Below, in pieces: positions 17,303 through 25,569 of a DNA stretch of 64,000 nucleotides (its first letter is position 1; each line of letters opens with the position of its first letter). Both the position numbers and the translations under genes were made by a program. The notes under the pieces were generated by a model, which was not told where the DNA came from, made no database searches, and saw only the letters and a program-made list of their open reading frames with translations. The stretch covers positions 1,984,001-2,048,000 of the forward strand of contig NZ_OZ242038.1 of NCBI RefSeq assembly GCF_965205175.1. Reading direction: 5' to 3'. This DNA comes from Poriferisodalis sp965205175 (GTDB lineage: Bacteria > Actinomycetota > Acidimicrobiia > Acidimicrobiales > Poriferisodalaceae).

Positions 17303-17323
17303 CACGGCATCACACCGCCGTGC
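17302..17323 (+). terminator. GC-rich hairpin after the SirB1-like gene
   Basis: GCACGGC (17302-17308) and GCCGTGC (17317-17323) form a perfect 7-bp stem with an 8-base loop starting on the last base of the stop codon. There is no T-run. The following 200 bases to 17523 contain no convincing gene or other element. Confidence 0.4.
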
Positions 17324-17523
17324 GCTACATGGCCAGGCACGACATCGCCAGTGACCGCACCTGCGCGTGACGCGCCAGCGCCACGCATCAGCACAGTCTC
17401 AAGCGAACTTGCAGCCACCGCTGCCCGTGTACGGAGACTGTGCTGCGAGCAAGCGGATCGTGCCGGCTGCGGGCGACAGCGTTGTGAGCGCCGGTGCCCA
17501 GCCGGCCGCAGCGAACGTGCCGG

Positions 17524-18141
17524 CTACAGACCGATGGCGAGATCGGGCCGGCTGCGCAGGTGGGTGCGTTCGTTGACCGAGAGCACGCTTCGATGGCCTT
17601 GGCTGGAAGCGAACACCCGCGTGACGGACGTGTAGTCCACATCGAAGCGCAGGAACGCGTCAGTCTCGAAGCCCAGGCAGCGGGCCAAGTAGGCGTTGAT
17701 GACGCCGCCATGGCAGGCGACGGCCACACGCTGGCTGCGATGGTCTGCCACGATGCTGTCAACAGTTCGCCAGACGGCGGAGACGAACTGTGCTGTGCGC
17801 TCTGCATCGCTGAACGAGCCGGTCGCCAGCTCGTTCCAGCGCTCGCGGTCGGTGGCCTTCAGCACTTCCATGGGGACGTAGGAGGACGAGTCGCGGTCGA
17901 ACTCGCTCAGGCCGTCGCGCACGATTGCCTCGAGTCCGGTCGCCGCACCGATGGCGGCGGCCGTCTGCGATGCTCGCCGCATCGGGCTGGCGTACAAGGC
18001 GTCGATGTTCATTTCGGCCAGCCATTCACCGACTGCCGCCGCCTGCTGGCGGCCAATGTCGGACAACGGCGGATCGGCCGGCTGCCCGTCGTGACGCACG
18101 ATTCGCTCGGGCTGGCCGTGGCGGACGAAGACAAGTTCCAT
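17524..18141 (-). CDS. histidine phosphatase family protein (phosphoglycerate-mutase-like)
   Basis: The 205-aa protein has the RHG motif (Arg7-His8-Gly9) with the phospho-accepting His8, the second arginine in ASPMRRASQTA, the Glu in GLSEFDRDSS and the second catalytic His in ACHGGVI. It is a phosphatase or mutase on an unknown phosphorylated substrate; the length and pattern fit broad-specificity phosphatases rather than glycolytic mutase. The ATG at 18141 is 8 bases from a TAGGGT hexamer (18150-18155), so translation is probably leaderless. This gene ends the GC-rich flank left of the tubulin-like locus. Confidence 0.85.
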   Translation of the reverse strand: MELVFVRHGQPERIVRHDGQPADPPLSDIGRQQAAAVGEWLAEMNIDALYASPMRRASQTAAAIGAATGLEAIVRDGLSEFDRDSSSYVPMEVLKATDRERWNELATGSFSDAERTAQFVSAVWRTVDSIVADHRSQRVAVACHGGVINAYLARCLGFETDAFLRFDVDYTSVTRVFASSQGHRSVLSVNERTHLRSRPDLAIGL

Positions 18142-18200
18142 GGCCGACGACCCTAGATGTCGACTGGCTCGACACCGACGGTCGCTTCATGCAGCGCATC

Positions 18201-18236
18201 TTGCAGCAATACAACTTTCACTATATTTCATACAAT
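18201..18236 (+). promoter_or_regulatory. AT-rich leader with candidate promoter for the vWA/tubulin-like operon
   Basis: Bases 18142-18405 carry no supported gene. Within them, 18201-18245 is a sharp AT-rich island in GC-rich DNA. TTGCAG (18201-18206) with TATATT (18222-18227, spacing 15) or TACAAT (18231-18236) are plausible -35/-10 elements. TTTCA occurs twice (18217 and 18227 region). It is the only strong AT-rich block upstream of the operon, so I take it as the promoter region. Confidence 0.35.
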
Positions 18237-18405
18237 ATCAAGCCAAACGCCAGTTCAGTGAATCTGCGTTGGAGTCGCCGCTTGCGTGGACCTGGGCCCG
18301 CTTCGCAGCTGACGGCAGACAACCAGTCGACGACATGGTCAAGTTGCGAAGCGGGCAATCGGTCGCTACTCTGCCCACCGCTGCCAACAGGAGGACGACT
18401 GAGCG

Positions 18406-18513
18406 GTGAGCTGGGGTGCAGTCGAAGGTGGAGACACGCTGGGGTCGGCCGCCAAGCTGCGGTTGAGTGTCACATCGAAGCCTACGGCGCTGCACGTGAC
18501 AGGACGTTCGTGA
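18406..18513 (+). CDS. possible 35-aa leader peptide or small protein
   Basis: A perfect AGGAGG ribosome site at 18389-18394 is followed 11 bases later by a GTG opening a 35-codon frame (VSWGAVEGGDTLG...). The stop TGA at 18511-18513 shares its last base with the ATG of the next tiny frame (TGATG), a coupling arrangement. No domain is recognised. The strong ribosome site has no other credible start, which is the main argument that the frame is translated. The spacing is longer than ideal. Confidence 0.35.
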   Translation: MSWGAVEGGDTLGSAAKLRLSVTSKPTALHVTGRS

Positions 18514-18566
18514 TGGCGAAAACGCCTGCCAAAGCCCCGAAAGCGGGGGGGGGGGGGGGGTCTTAG
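18513..18566 (+). CDS. 17-codon frame ending at a poly-G tract; likely alternative N-terminus of the following membrane protein
   Basis: The ATG at 18513 has an AGGAC site 7 bases upstream (18501-18505) and overlaps the preceding stop. The frame reads MAKTPAKAPKAGGGGGS and ends at TAG 18564-18566. The glycines come from the 16-G run. If the run were one base shorter or two longer, the same frame would continue through LSLFPRV into the small membrane protein without a stop. So this is either a phase-variable start or the true N-terminus disrupted by a homopolymer miscount. Confidence 0.4.
   Translation: MAKTPAKAPKAGGGGGS
18545..18560 (+). repeat. homopolymer run of 16 G
   Basis: Sixteen consecutive G residues, by far the longest homopolymer I noticed in the window. 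It sits inside a short lysine/proline/alanine-rich reading frame directly upstream of the small membrane protein gene of the vWA/tubulin-like operon. Runs of this length are prone to slippage in cells and to errors in sequencing. Confidence 0.9.
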
Positions 18567-18579
18567 CCTCTTTCCGCGT

Positions 18580-18903
18580 GTGGCGCTCGCGTGCCTGTGC
18601 ATCTACACCCTCATTTCCCTGTGGGCTCAGCTTGCTTGGCTCGATTGGCTGAGCTTCGGCCTTCCCGCCGGTAGCCCCAAACTCACTCATCACACCGTCG
18701 GCGCGTCGGCTGGCTTGGCCATCGTTCCGTATGCCTTGTACCGGCACTGGAAAGCGTACGTAGCTGAGAATCGCTTCAGGCTCTCCGGGCTGAAGCCGAT
18801 TCCCAAGTTGACTTGGGTCAAGTCAGGGCTTACGGCACTGGTTTGGTCCGTGGGCGCATTGCATCTGTGGTACTGGGCCAAAGATCTGGCTCGGCCATGG
18901 TAG
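18580..18903 (+). CDS. small multi-helix membrane protein, first structural gene of the vWA/tubulin-like operon
   Basis: As read, a GTG at 18580 starts a 107-aa protein with three hydrophobic segments: ALACLCIYTLISLW (residues 2-15), VGASAGLAIVPYAL (about 40-54) and SGLTALVWSVGALHLWYWA (about 83-101). No family is recognised. There is no ribosome site at this GTG, and the frame stays open back to the poly-G run, so the real start is probably the ATG at 18513 in a variant with 15 or 18 G, adding a basic, proline-rich tail on the cytoplasmic side. The stop overlaps the vWA start by 7 bases, implying coupling. Confidence 0.55.
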   Translation: MALACLCIYTLISLWAQLAWLDWLSFGLPAGSPKLTHHTVGASAGLAIVPYALYRHWKAYVAENRFRLSGLKPIPKLTWVKSGLTALVWSVGALHLWYWAKDLARPW

Positions 18904-21900
18904 CAGTCGTACGGCCGGCGGCGCGGTGGTACGCCATTGCGTGTAGCGCCGTAGTGATGGCGTTGATGATGAGTACCGTCGCCAGCGAGGCATCCGCGCA
19001 ACAACCAGAACCGGACAACAGCATTGTATATCCCGAATTGTGCCCTGCTGCCTACAAGCATCCCGGCATCGATTTGCTGATACTGATGGATACCTCCGGC
19101 TCAATGAGCAAGAGCGACAAAGGAGGCAGAAATCGTCGCGATGCTCTACGAGGCCTCAGAAGTCGCTTGGCAACCCTTGCACGAGCACTACATCAACCAG
19201 ACCAAACCGCCTTCAATGTCCAAATAGCCCTTTGGACCTTCAACGATAGCGCAAAAGAAATTGTCGGATTCGCACGAGCTTCAGAAGACCATCCATCCGA
19301 CGAGCATATCGATAAATCTGTCCAATCGCCGCCAAAGAACACAGACTATCTTGAGGCCTTTGAGCACGCCATCGAAGCTTTCCCTCAGACCGTGCCACCA
19401 TCCCAAGATGTGCCATGCAGAGTATTGATATTCTTTACCGACGGCATCCATGATCCAAGCGATCGGGCAAGGAATCCTCTACCCGAGGAGCAACAAGATC
19501 CAGGCGATGAGGCGCTCGACCTACTCGGAGACGCCTGTAAAGCGTTGACGAACCAACTTGCCGTTGATCAGATGTTCACATATGCCGTTGTTCTCGGGGA
19601 CGAGTTTCGCGATGACAAGAATGCCGCCGACCTACGTGTGGCATCGAAGTACTTTATGCGTGCCGTCACCGGAGATACTGAGGGTAACTTGGCGCAACCA
19701 AGCGAAAACGAAGCGAAAACGTGGCGAGCGCTGGGGACTCAGCCTTGTGCTTCCGAACCGCAGCGGGATCAACGCGGTAAGATTCTCGAGATCGATAACG
19801 TGGGTGAGTTGGCAGCGACGCTGAGCGAGGCTGCCGAAGGAGTGTCACTTACGGCACGTGGCTTTAGAGGACCGAAACTCTGTGAGTCCGGAGGTGCTTC
19901 GCCGAAATTGCCGGACGGAACCTATATTCAAGAGATTGCGGCATTCGCTACAGGTGCGACAAAATACAGATATTCGCTCAGCCCCTACGGTGCAGACGCC
20001 GAGCCAGGCAAGCCCAAGGATGTTTCCGCGTCAGTATTGCGGCTCAGCGTAGATGACTACGGAGACATGGAGTTCCCTTGGGTGCTAAATGTAGACGCGC
20101 CAGAACAGCCCGAGGACGAGGTGCGATGCTATTTCAAGGCCATTGAAGAACCGCCGAAGACCGCCACTATATCGGGGGCCCTGAAGGTGGGTGGCAGCCT
20201 AGCGCCAGCGGATGACCAATGGACATGGTACAGTGCCAAAAAGGGCAGTCGCCCGGTCGACATCCAAGTAGTAGCAGAGCGCGCCGACCTAAACTGTAAC
20301 GAATGGAAGACATACAACCCTCTATCGGATGACGGCAGGGGGAGCCAAGCGGCGGACGGCAACTCCGACCGGGCTTGGTACCGCAGTGTCCGTACACTGG
20401 GGGCCTACGCAGCTGGGTCCTTTGGTGAAGTTTCCACGGAAGCTCCCTGCCCTGACGAGGGTAGCGACTCTAGTAGCAGTGCAGGTCCTCTGATGCTGAA
20501 GCTCACGCTGGAGCCGCTGTCCTGCAATGGAAACTACGATTTCAGCCAGTCGTACCGATTCTCCTACGTTCCCGAAGGCCTAGAGGCATTGTTCGGCGCA
20601 GAACATGGCATCAAGCAAACTGTACAGGTCAAGGTGGAAGACTCGAACAGTTTGTACCACAAATGCGGCGCTCCGAGACTTGTGAATGTGAATGGTGGCG
20701 GCGAATGCGACGGTGGCACGGCAATCGTCGAAGGAAGCGGCAGCGAGTTATCGGAGGGTCCTGTTAGGCTCGAGATACCCTGCAGTTTCCTTCCGTCGAA
20801 ATTTGGTACATCGGAACTCGGCCTCCTTCCGGCAGATAATGGTGGTACTGTGCCCGATGGCGGTTCCCCTACTTGGCAGTTCGACAAGGATTACTACGGG
20901 GAACACCATCGGAACGTGAGCGTCACAACGGACTCGGTCAACGAAGGCGGACCTACGCTGCTGGTTGGCGGAAACAAGCAACCGGATGGCGAGCTTGACG
21001 CGGAAATAATCCCCATTCGGCTCGTGACCGCTCGTCCGTTGGACGGCGAGCACCGCCAAGGCCAGATCAACATCAAGCTGAAGCCGCAGTGGCAGCCTCC
21101 GGCCGATGGAGACGGTGCGGCAGCCTCGGACCAAGGCCCGGACGCGACGGGGGCTGATGCGGAGACCGACCTTCCCGTGGACCAACAACAACAACGGCGT
21201 ATCAATACGGACATGGCGGACTACGGGCGTGAGTTCAAAGTTGAATGGAACTTCAAACTGCCGCCGGGTATATCGCTTGCTCTTGTGATCTTTGGGCTCG
21301 GCACCTTGTTGAGCCTCGCAGCGTGTTACTGGTGGGCATGCCGGACCGCAAGGCTGAAGCACACACTGCCCAATCCCTATCAGGGGGCTGGCGGCATACT
21401 GCGGTGGAGACACACGAGCGTGTCAGTCGTACGAGATGGACGCGGTGGCATGGTGCTAGGCGCATCGGCCGAAGCCGCACTCAATGACGCCGGCGCGGGG
21501 CTTCAGGCTCCAGCGGAATCTGATGGACCTTCGCAGTTGCCGATGTACACAGCGATGCCTGTGCCAGCTGGGCTTAGCCCAAAGCGAGGCATTGGCGACA
21601 TTGTGCTGCAGCAGCGAGGCAGGCTCAATCTCGCTAGCTTATTGTGTGAGCCACGCTGCACGTTTCGGCCAGCCGACGGTTACACGGTCTGTTTCGCCGG
21701 AACTTGTGACGGAGATTACGTGCCCTCGAGTTTTCCGCCCGGCTTGAGCGATGGTCAATTGCTATCGGCTCGATTCGATCGCGTGTGCGTAGTTGCGCAG
21801 CTCGCAGCAGATGATCAACCTTCCCATCAGGTGACATGCTCACTTCTTCTCCTCCAGCGGTCAATTGTACCTCGTGTACCCGGTAGTGGTGCCGACGCGG

Positions 21901-21983
21901 TATTGCGCCTGCCTGCCGATCGATTGAACCCAGTGTTTGAAGCGCTTCTCCAACAAGATAGTAGCAGCATAGACGCCACGTAA
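18897..21983 (+). CDS. secreted-type von Willebrand A domain protein with C-terminal membrane anchor
   Basis: The 1028-aa protein has a signal peptide (residues 1-34, hydrophobic core then ASA before QQPEP), then a vWA domain from about residue 57 with the metal-binding DTSGS (65-69). A long extracellular region with scattered cysteines follows to about residue 788. A single helix (SLALVIFGLGTLLSLAACYW, about 791-810) precedes a roughly 215-residue cytoplasmic tail with its own cysteines. This type I layout suggests a surface adhesin or sensor signalling inward. I chose the ATG at 18897 because it opens exactly at the signal peptide and overlaps the upstream stop. Codon use is less GC-biased than in the flanks (31 G/C of 60 in bases 19321-19380). 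A role with the next gene's tubulin-like protein is inferred. Confidence 0.8.
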   Translation: MVAVVRPAARWYAIACSAVVMALMMSTVASEASAQQPEPDNSIVYPELCPAAYKHPGIDLLILMDTSGSMSKSDKGGRNRRDALRGLRSRLATLARALHQPDQTAFNVQIALWTFNDSAKEIVGFARASEDHPSDEHIDKSVQSPPKNTDYLEAFEHAIEAFPQTVPPSQDVPCRVLIFFTDGIHDPSDRARNPLPEEQQDPGDEALDLLGDACKALTNQLAVDQMFTYAVVLGDEFRDDKNAADLRVASKYFMRAVTGDTEGNLAQPSENEAKTWRALGTQPCASEPQRDQRGKILEIDNVGELAATLSEAAEGVSLTARGFRGPKLCESGGASPKLPDGTYIQEIAAFATGATKYRYSLSPYGADAEPGKPKDVSASVLRLSVDDYGDMEFPWVLNVDAPEQPEDEVRCYFKAIEEPPKTATISGALKVGGSLAPADDQWTWYSAKKGSRPVDIQVVAERADLNCNEWKTYNPLSDDGRGSQAADGNSDRAWYRSVRTLGAYAAGSFGEVSTEAPCPDEGSDSSSSAGPLMLKLTLEPLSCNGNYDFSQSYRFSYVPEGLEALFGAEHGIKQTVQVKVEDSNSLYHKCGAPRLVNVNGGGECDGGTAIVEGSGSELSEGPVRLEIPCSFLPSKFGTSELGLLPADNGGTVPDGGSPTWQFDKDYYGEHHRNVSVTTDSVNEGGPTLLVGGNKQPDGELDAEIIPIRLVTARPLDGEHRQGQINIKLKPQWQPPADGDGAAASDQGPDATGADAETDLPVDQQQQRRINTDMADYGREFKVEWNFKLPPGISLALVIFGLGTLLSLAACYWWACRTARLKHTLPNPYQGAGGILRWRHTSVSVVRDGRGGMVLGASAEAALNDAGAGLQAPAESDGPSQLPMYTAMPVPAGLSPKRGIGDIVLQQRGRLNLASLLCEPRCTFRPADGYTVCFAGTCDGDYVPSSFPPGLSDGQLLSARFDRVCVVAQLAADDQPSHQVTCSLLLLQRSIVPRVPGSGADAVLRLPADRLNPVFEALLQQDSSSIDAT

Positions 21984-22062
21984 CGCGAAGCTGAAGCGTT
22001 GGCCAGTTCCACGGTATTTGCGCCCCGGAGCGCATTACAGAACAATGTGAGGTACAAAAGGC

Positions 22063-25000
22063 ATGTATAGCAAGTTTCTTTTTGTTGGCCTAGGCGGCTC
22101 GGGCGGAAAGACACTCCGTTTTCTCAAGCGAGAGATGCAGCGCTGGCTCGACGAACATGGCCGCGAGAAGACGATTCCGGAGGGTTGGCAGTTCCTTCAC
22201 ATTGATACGCCCATTGAACCGGATGACATCGACATTGATTCGTCTGTGACGGAATCGCTGGCACCTGATGAATACCTAGGTCTCATGGCACCGGGGATGA
22301 GTTTCACATCGCTGCAGAACATTCTCGACGGTGATGCAGAGACCCTGAGCGAACTGCGATCCTGGCGGGTGGAGCCCGCCGGTCTCGGTGTGCCTCTCTC
22401 CCATGGCGCTGGGCAGTTCCGCGCCGTTGGCCAGACGATCGCCCTAGCCTATGCCAAGCGTATTCGGCAACGGCTGCGAGAGCACATCCGGCGAATGAAC
22501 GATCCAGATTCTACTGCCGCGCTCCGTGAACTCTATGATGAGGTTGAAACAGACGCCACTCATGCCAGTGGTGGCGTCGCGAACATGTACATCGTGATAG
22601 TGGGAAGTCTGGCTGGTGGCACGGGCTCGGGCTTGATGAACCTTGTCTGCGACATGCTGCGCTCGATGCAGACCCCGGCGGGTGACAGCATCTTCGCGTT
22701 GCTGTACACGCCCGAGGTCTTCGAGTCGCTGGGCAAGCAGGTGACAGGCGGCGTACACGCAAATAGTCTTGCTGCGCTGTGCGAAATGCTGAACGGGCAA
22801 TGGTGGCAGGGCAGCTCGACAGATGCGCCGGCAATTGCGGCACCGAAACGAAGTGGCGTGTTGCGCCGGGCGGGCCAGCCTAAACCGCAAGAGCGTTCGG
22901 GGCCCACGTATCCGTTTCTCGTTGGTCGCATAGCTGGCCGTCATACCGACCACGGCACTCCAGATCGACTCTTCGAGGTGACAGGCCGATCGCTGTTGTC
23001 ATGGGTGGTGGACATGGTAGTTCACAGCCGCTTCGTTGCCTACACCTCTGGTAACTGGGCAGCGTCGGCGCGAGCACATGAACAAGGCGACATCTTGGTC
23101 GATGCGGGTGAATCGCACGAGCAAGGCGCACCGTGCATCTCCGCCCTCGGCTTTTCGCGTCTCTCGGTGGGTGGCGAACACTTTGAGCGATATGCCACGC
23201 AGCGCCTTGTGCGCGATGCCGTGACACATCTGAATCTTGGCCACACTAAGCTGGACGGCGCGGCGGAAGGTACTAAGTCCAAAGATTTCGTGGCGAACTT
23301 TGTCGCTCAACAGCTGCTGCAATCGTTTCGATCTAAGGTGGGTTTGAATCAGGACAAGCCGGTGCCAGCGCCCCTAAGTACGGCTCCAGTATTACTCTTC
23401 GAACAGCCAGGTCCCTTCGCAGCTAGCAATCAGATCATTGCGGCGCTGCAGCCACCGGCTTATGCGGCAAATTTTGCGAATTTCGTTAACGCAGCTCAAT
23501 TGGGAGTCGCTGGCGTAGCGGGTTTGCCTGCAGCTGTCGCCGCTGCGGCCACGCTAGCCGTTGATGGCGCTGAACCTGCCTACAAGCAGGGCATGGACGC
23601 GTCGGTGCAAGCGCAGATGGGAGTGTGGCTGCGCAACATTGAAGACAATATCTTGCAAACGCTCGCTGAATTGGTTCACGAATATGGTTTCGTCATTGCT
23701 GCGGAACTCTGCCGGCAGGTTGCACGATACCTTGATCGGGAAGCTGTTCCCAACTTGGATGCCGGCACAAAGCAAAGGCTACAGGATGGCGGTGACGGAT
23801 TGGCGGGTGATGGTGGAAATCAGCCGGCACCGGGCCTGCTGGCAGCGCAGCAGGCCCGTGGACGTGCGTATCAGATGGAATCCGACTGGTGGTCTCGTGC
23901 GGCGGCGTTGGCGAGAGAAGTAGCCGCAAGGATCCTGCGCCCGCTCAGCGAATCCCTCGAACATGCTCATCAACAAGCGACTTTGGCGTCGGAGATCGTG
24001 CGCAGCTGGCCGTCGTGGAGCGATGTAGAAACTCCGCCCGAAGGTGCTCGGCCGCCTGAAGGAGATTTCTCTCTCATCGACCCTGACGATTATGCCGAGC
24101 ATTTTCGACAACTGCTCGAAAGCGACTACCGACAGATTGCTGGTGCCGACGCCAGACGCAAAGCGGTGCGCCGTGAAGTTATTGGTGCCTTCCAGCCAAA
24201 CCTGCGAGCTACAATCGCTGCGCCGGACGGCGATATCCAAATGTTTGAAGTCGCGCGACACTGGAATCCACTAGCCGCCAACAACGGTCGCTCTCCGGTA
24301 TCAGTGCGTATTGTGGTGCACACCGGACTTGATGCGCTGAGGCAGCGGGCACGTCGGCTACTGACACACAAAGGCAGCGAATTCGAGCGTTTTGTCTCCC
24401 GCACACTGCGTGATTTCTTAGGCTCATCGGATGAAGATGACCGTTATGCCATGGATGAGGTAGAACGCCATATCAACGAATCTCGCTTTCTGAATCAACT
24501 CAATGCGGCGATGGAAGCCGCTGTGCCGTTGGTCGGCATCGATCAATCGCTGCTCGGGCTCGTACATCCGAACTCCGACTGGAGCAGTACTCGACTGCAG
24601 CTCAGTTCCCTTCCGCTCGCTACCCATCGAATCGAAGCTAAACTGCGCAGTCACTTGTCGCGCGCTGGAATCGGTGATGCGGAGATCAATACCATCCTGA
24701 CCAGCGACAAGGGGATAAGAAGTGTCGACATCTCGAGCGCCCTCGGCGCGCCGGTATCTCCGTTGGTGATCGAGAGCCTGCTGCGACCGATCGCCGAAGA
24801 CTGGTTCCAACGAGACTCGCTCAACCAGAAGAAGAGCTTCTGGAACTTCCGGCGAGCGCAGCCTCTGGAATCGTTCGTTCCGGTCAGTCAGGCCCTATTG
24901 CGATGCCTGGTACGCGGCTGGTATGTCGGCCGAGTCCTCGGCAACGTGAAGCTGGTGGACGGCGCGTGGTCTATCTGGGTCCCCGAAGACGGCGAGTTCG

Positions 25001-25569
25001 AGGCCTTTGCCGACACGCTGCTGCCGGTGAGCGGATGTCCGAAGGGAGCTCGCATGATCCACGATGGATGCGCTCGCGTGCTGGAGTCGCTGCCGCTGGC
25101 ATTCCTAGCTGTGCAACGCAGCGGCACCCTGCGAGCGTTGCGGCCCTACATCGCCTTGAGAGAACTGGGGCGCGCAGGTCCAGACTGCAGCTTGCTCGAA
25201 TACGCATACTTGGGCCCTGATCTGCAGAACTGGGTTGATCAGGGCTGGACGGAAGGAAGCGGTACGAACGGGCACGCGCGATGGTCGAACACATCGGTGC
25301 TGAGCGAGACGGCCCATGCGAACGCTGTGGACACGCCACATACGCGACTTGTATCGCTTGCCGCAATCTGCCGAGAGACCAGTGACCGCTACGACAAGAA
25401 GTACGAGGAGCTGGAGGCGGCTTGGTCGTCTCAGCCGGCGTTGCTGTCCACCGCGCCCTTGTGGACCGGTCTGTGGCGAAGCCACATGGAACCGGCGCTC
25501 GATGAGCTGGCGACGGTAGCAGAGCAGCAGGCTGGGCAGAACGGGCAGGTTGACGAGCCTGCGATGTGA
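22063..25569 (+). CDS. tubulin/FtsZ-superfamily (Tubulin_2-like) protein
   Basis: The 1168-aa protein opens with FVGLGGSGGKTLRFLK (residues 7-22), the glycine-rich first loop of the divergent bacterial tubulin-like family, followed by FLHIDTP (44-50). GGTGSG at 185-190 is the tubulin/FtsZ signature loop that binds GTP phosphates. The GTPase region probably spans about residues 1-450. The remaining roughly 700 residues have no family I can name and include an alanine-rich hydrophobic stretch (about 470-510). No signal peptide or clear membrane helix is seen, so it should be cytoplasmic. GAGG at 22048-22051 is a weak ribosome site. A tubulin-like family of this kind next to vWA genes was proposed by Makarova and Koonin to drive membrane remodelling (recalled from memory). 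Base composition is lower in GC, like the vWA gene. Confidence 0.8.
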   Translation: MYSKFLFVGLGGSGGKTLRFLKREMQRWLDEHGREKTIPEGWQFLHIDTPIEPDDIDIDSSVTESLAPDEYLGLMAPGMSFTSLQNILDGDAETLSELRSWRVEPAGLGVPLSHGAGQFRAVGQTIALAYAKRIRQRLREHIRRMNDPDSTAALRELYDEVETDATHASGGVANMYIVIVGSLAGGTGSGLMNLVCDMLRSMQTPAGDSIFALLYTPEVFESLGKQVTGGVHANSLAALCEMLNGQWWQGSSTDAPAIAAPKRSGVLRRAGQPKPQERSGPTYPFLVGRIAGRHTDHGTPDRLFEVTGRSLLSWVVDMVVHSRFVAYTSGNWAASARAHEQGDILVDAGESHEQGAPCISALGFSRLSVGGEHFERYATQRLVRDAVTHLNLGHTKLDGAAEGTKSKDFVANFVAQQLLQSFRSKVGLNQDKPVPAPLSTAPVLLFEQPGPFAASNQIIAALQPPAYAANFANFVNAAQLGVAGVAGLPAAVAAAATLAVDGAEPAYKQGMDASVQAQMGVWLRNIEDNILQTLAELVHEYGFVIAAELCRQVARYLDREAVPNLDAGTKQRLQDGGDGLAGDGGNQPAPGLLAAQQARGRAYQMESDWWSRAAALAREVAARILRPLSESLEHAHQQATLASEIVRSWPSWSDVETPPEGARPPEGDFSLIDPDDYAEHFRQLLESDYRQIAGADARRKAVRREVIGAFQPNLRATIAAPDGDIQMFEVARHWNPLAANNGRSPVSVRIVVHTGLDALRQRARRLLTHKGSEFERFVSRTLRDFLGSSDEDDRYAMDEVERHINESRFLNQLNAAMEAAVPLVGIDQSLLGLVHPNSDWSSTRLQLSSLPLATHRIEAKLRSHLSRAGIGDAEINTILTSDKGIRSVDISSALGAPVSPLVIESLLRPIAEDWFQRDSLNQKKSFWNFRRAQPLESFVPVSQALLRCLVRGWYVGRVLGNVKLVDGAWSIWVPEDGEFEAFADTLLPVSGCPKGARMIHDGCARVLESLPLAFLAVQRSGTLRALRPYIALRELGRAGPDCSLLEYAYLGPDLQNWVDQGWTEGSGTNGHARWSNTSVLSETAHANAVDTPHTRLVSLAAICRETSDRYDKKYEELEAAWSSQPALLSTAPLWTGLWRSHMEPALDELATVAEQQAGQNGQVDEPAM

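Noticed and set aside
17324..17523. Possible small genes between the SirB1-like gene and the histidine phosphatase
   Set aside because: Open frames exist but have no ribosome site, promoter-like hexamer or protein-like pattern.
18201..18245. AT-rich block as an att site or origin
   Set aside because: I found no matching copy near the far end of the island, no tRNA gene and no integrase, so a promoter is the simpler reading.
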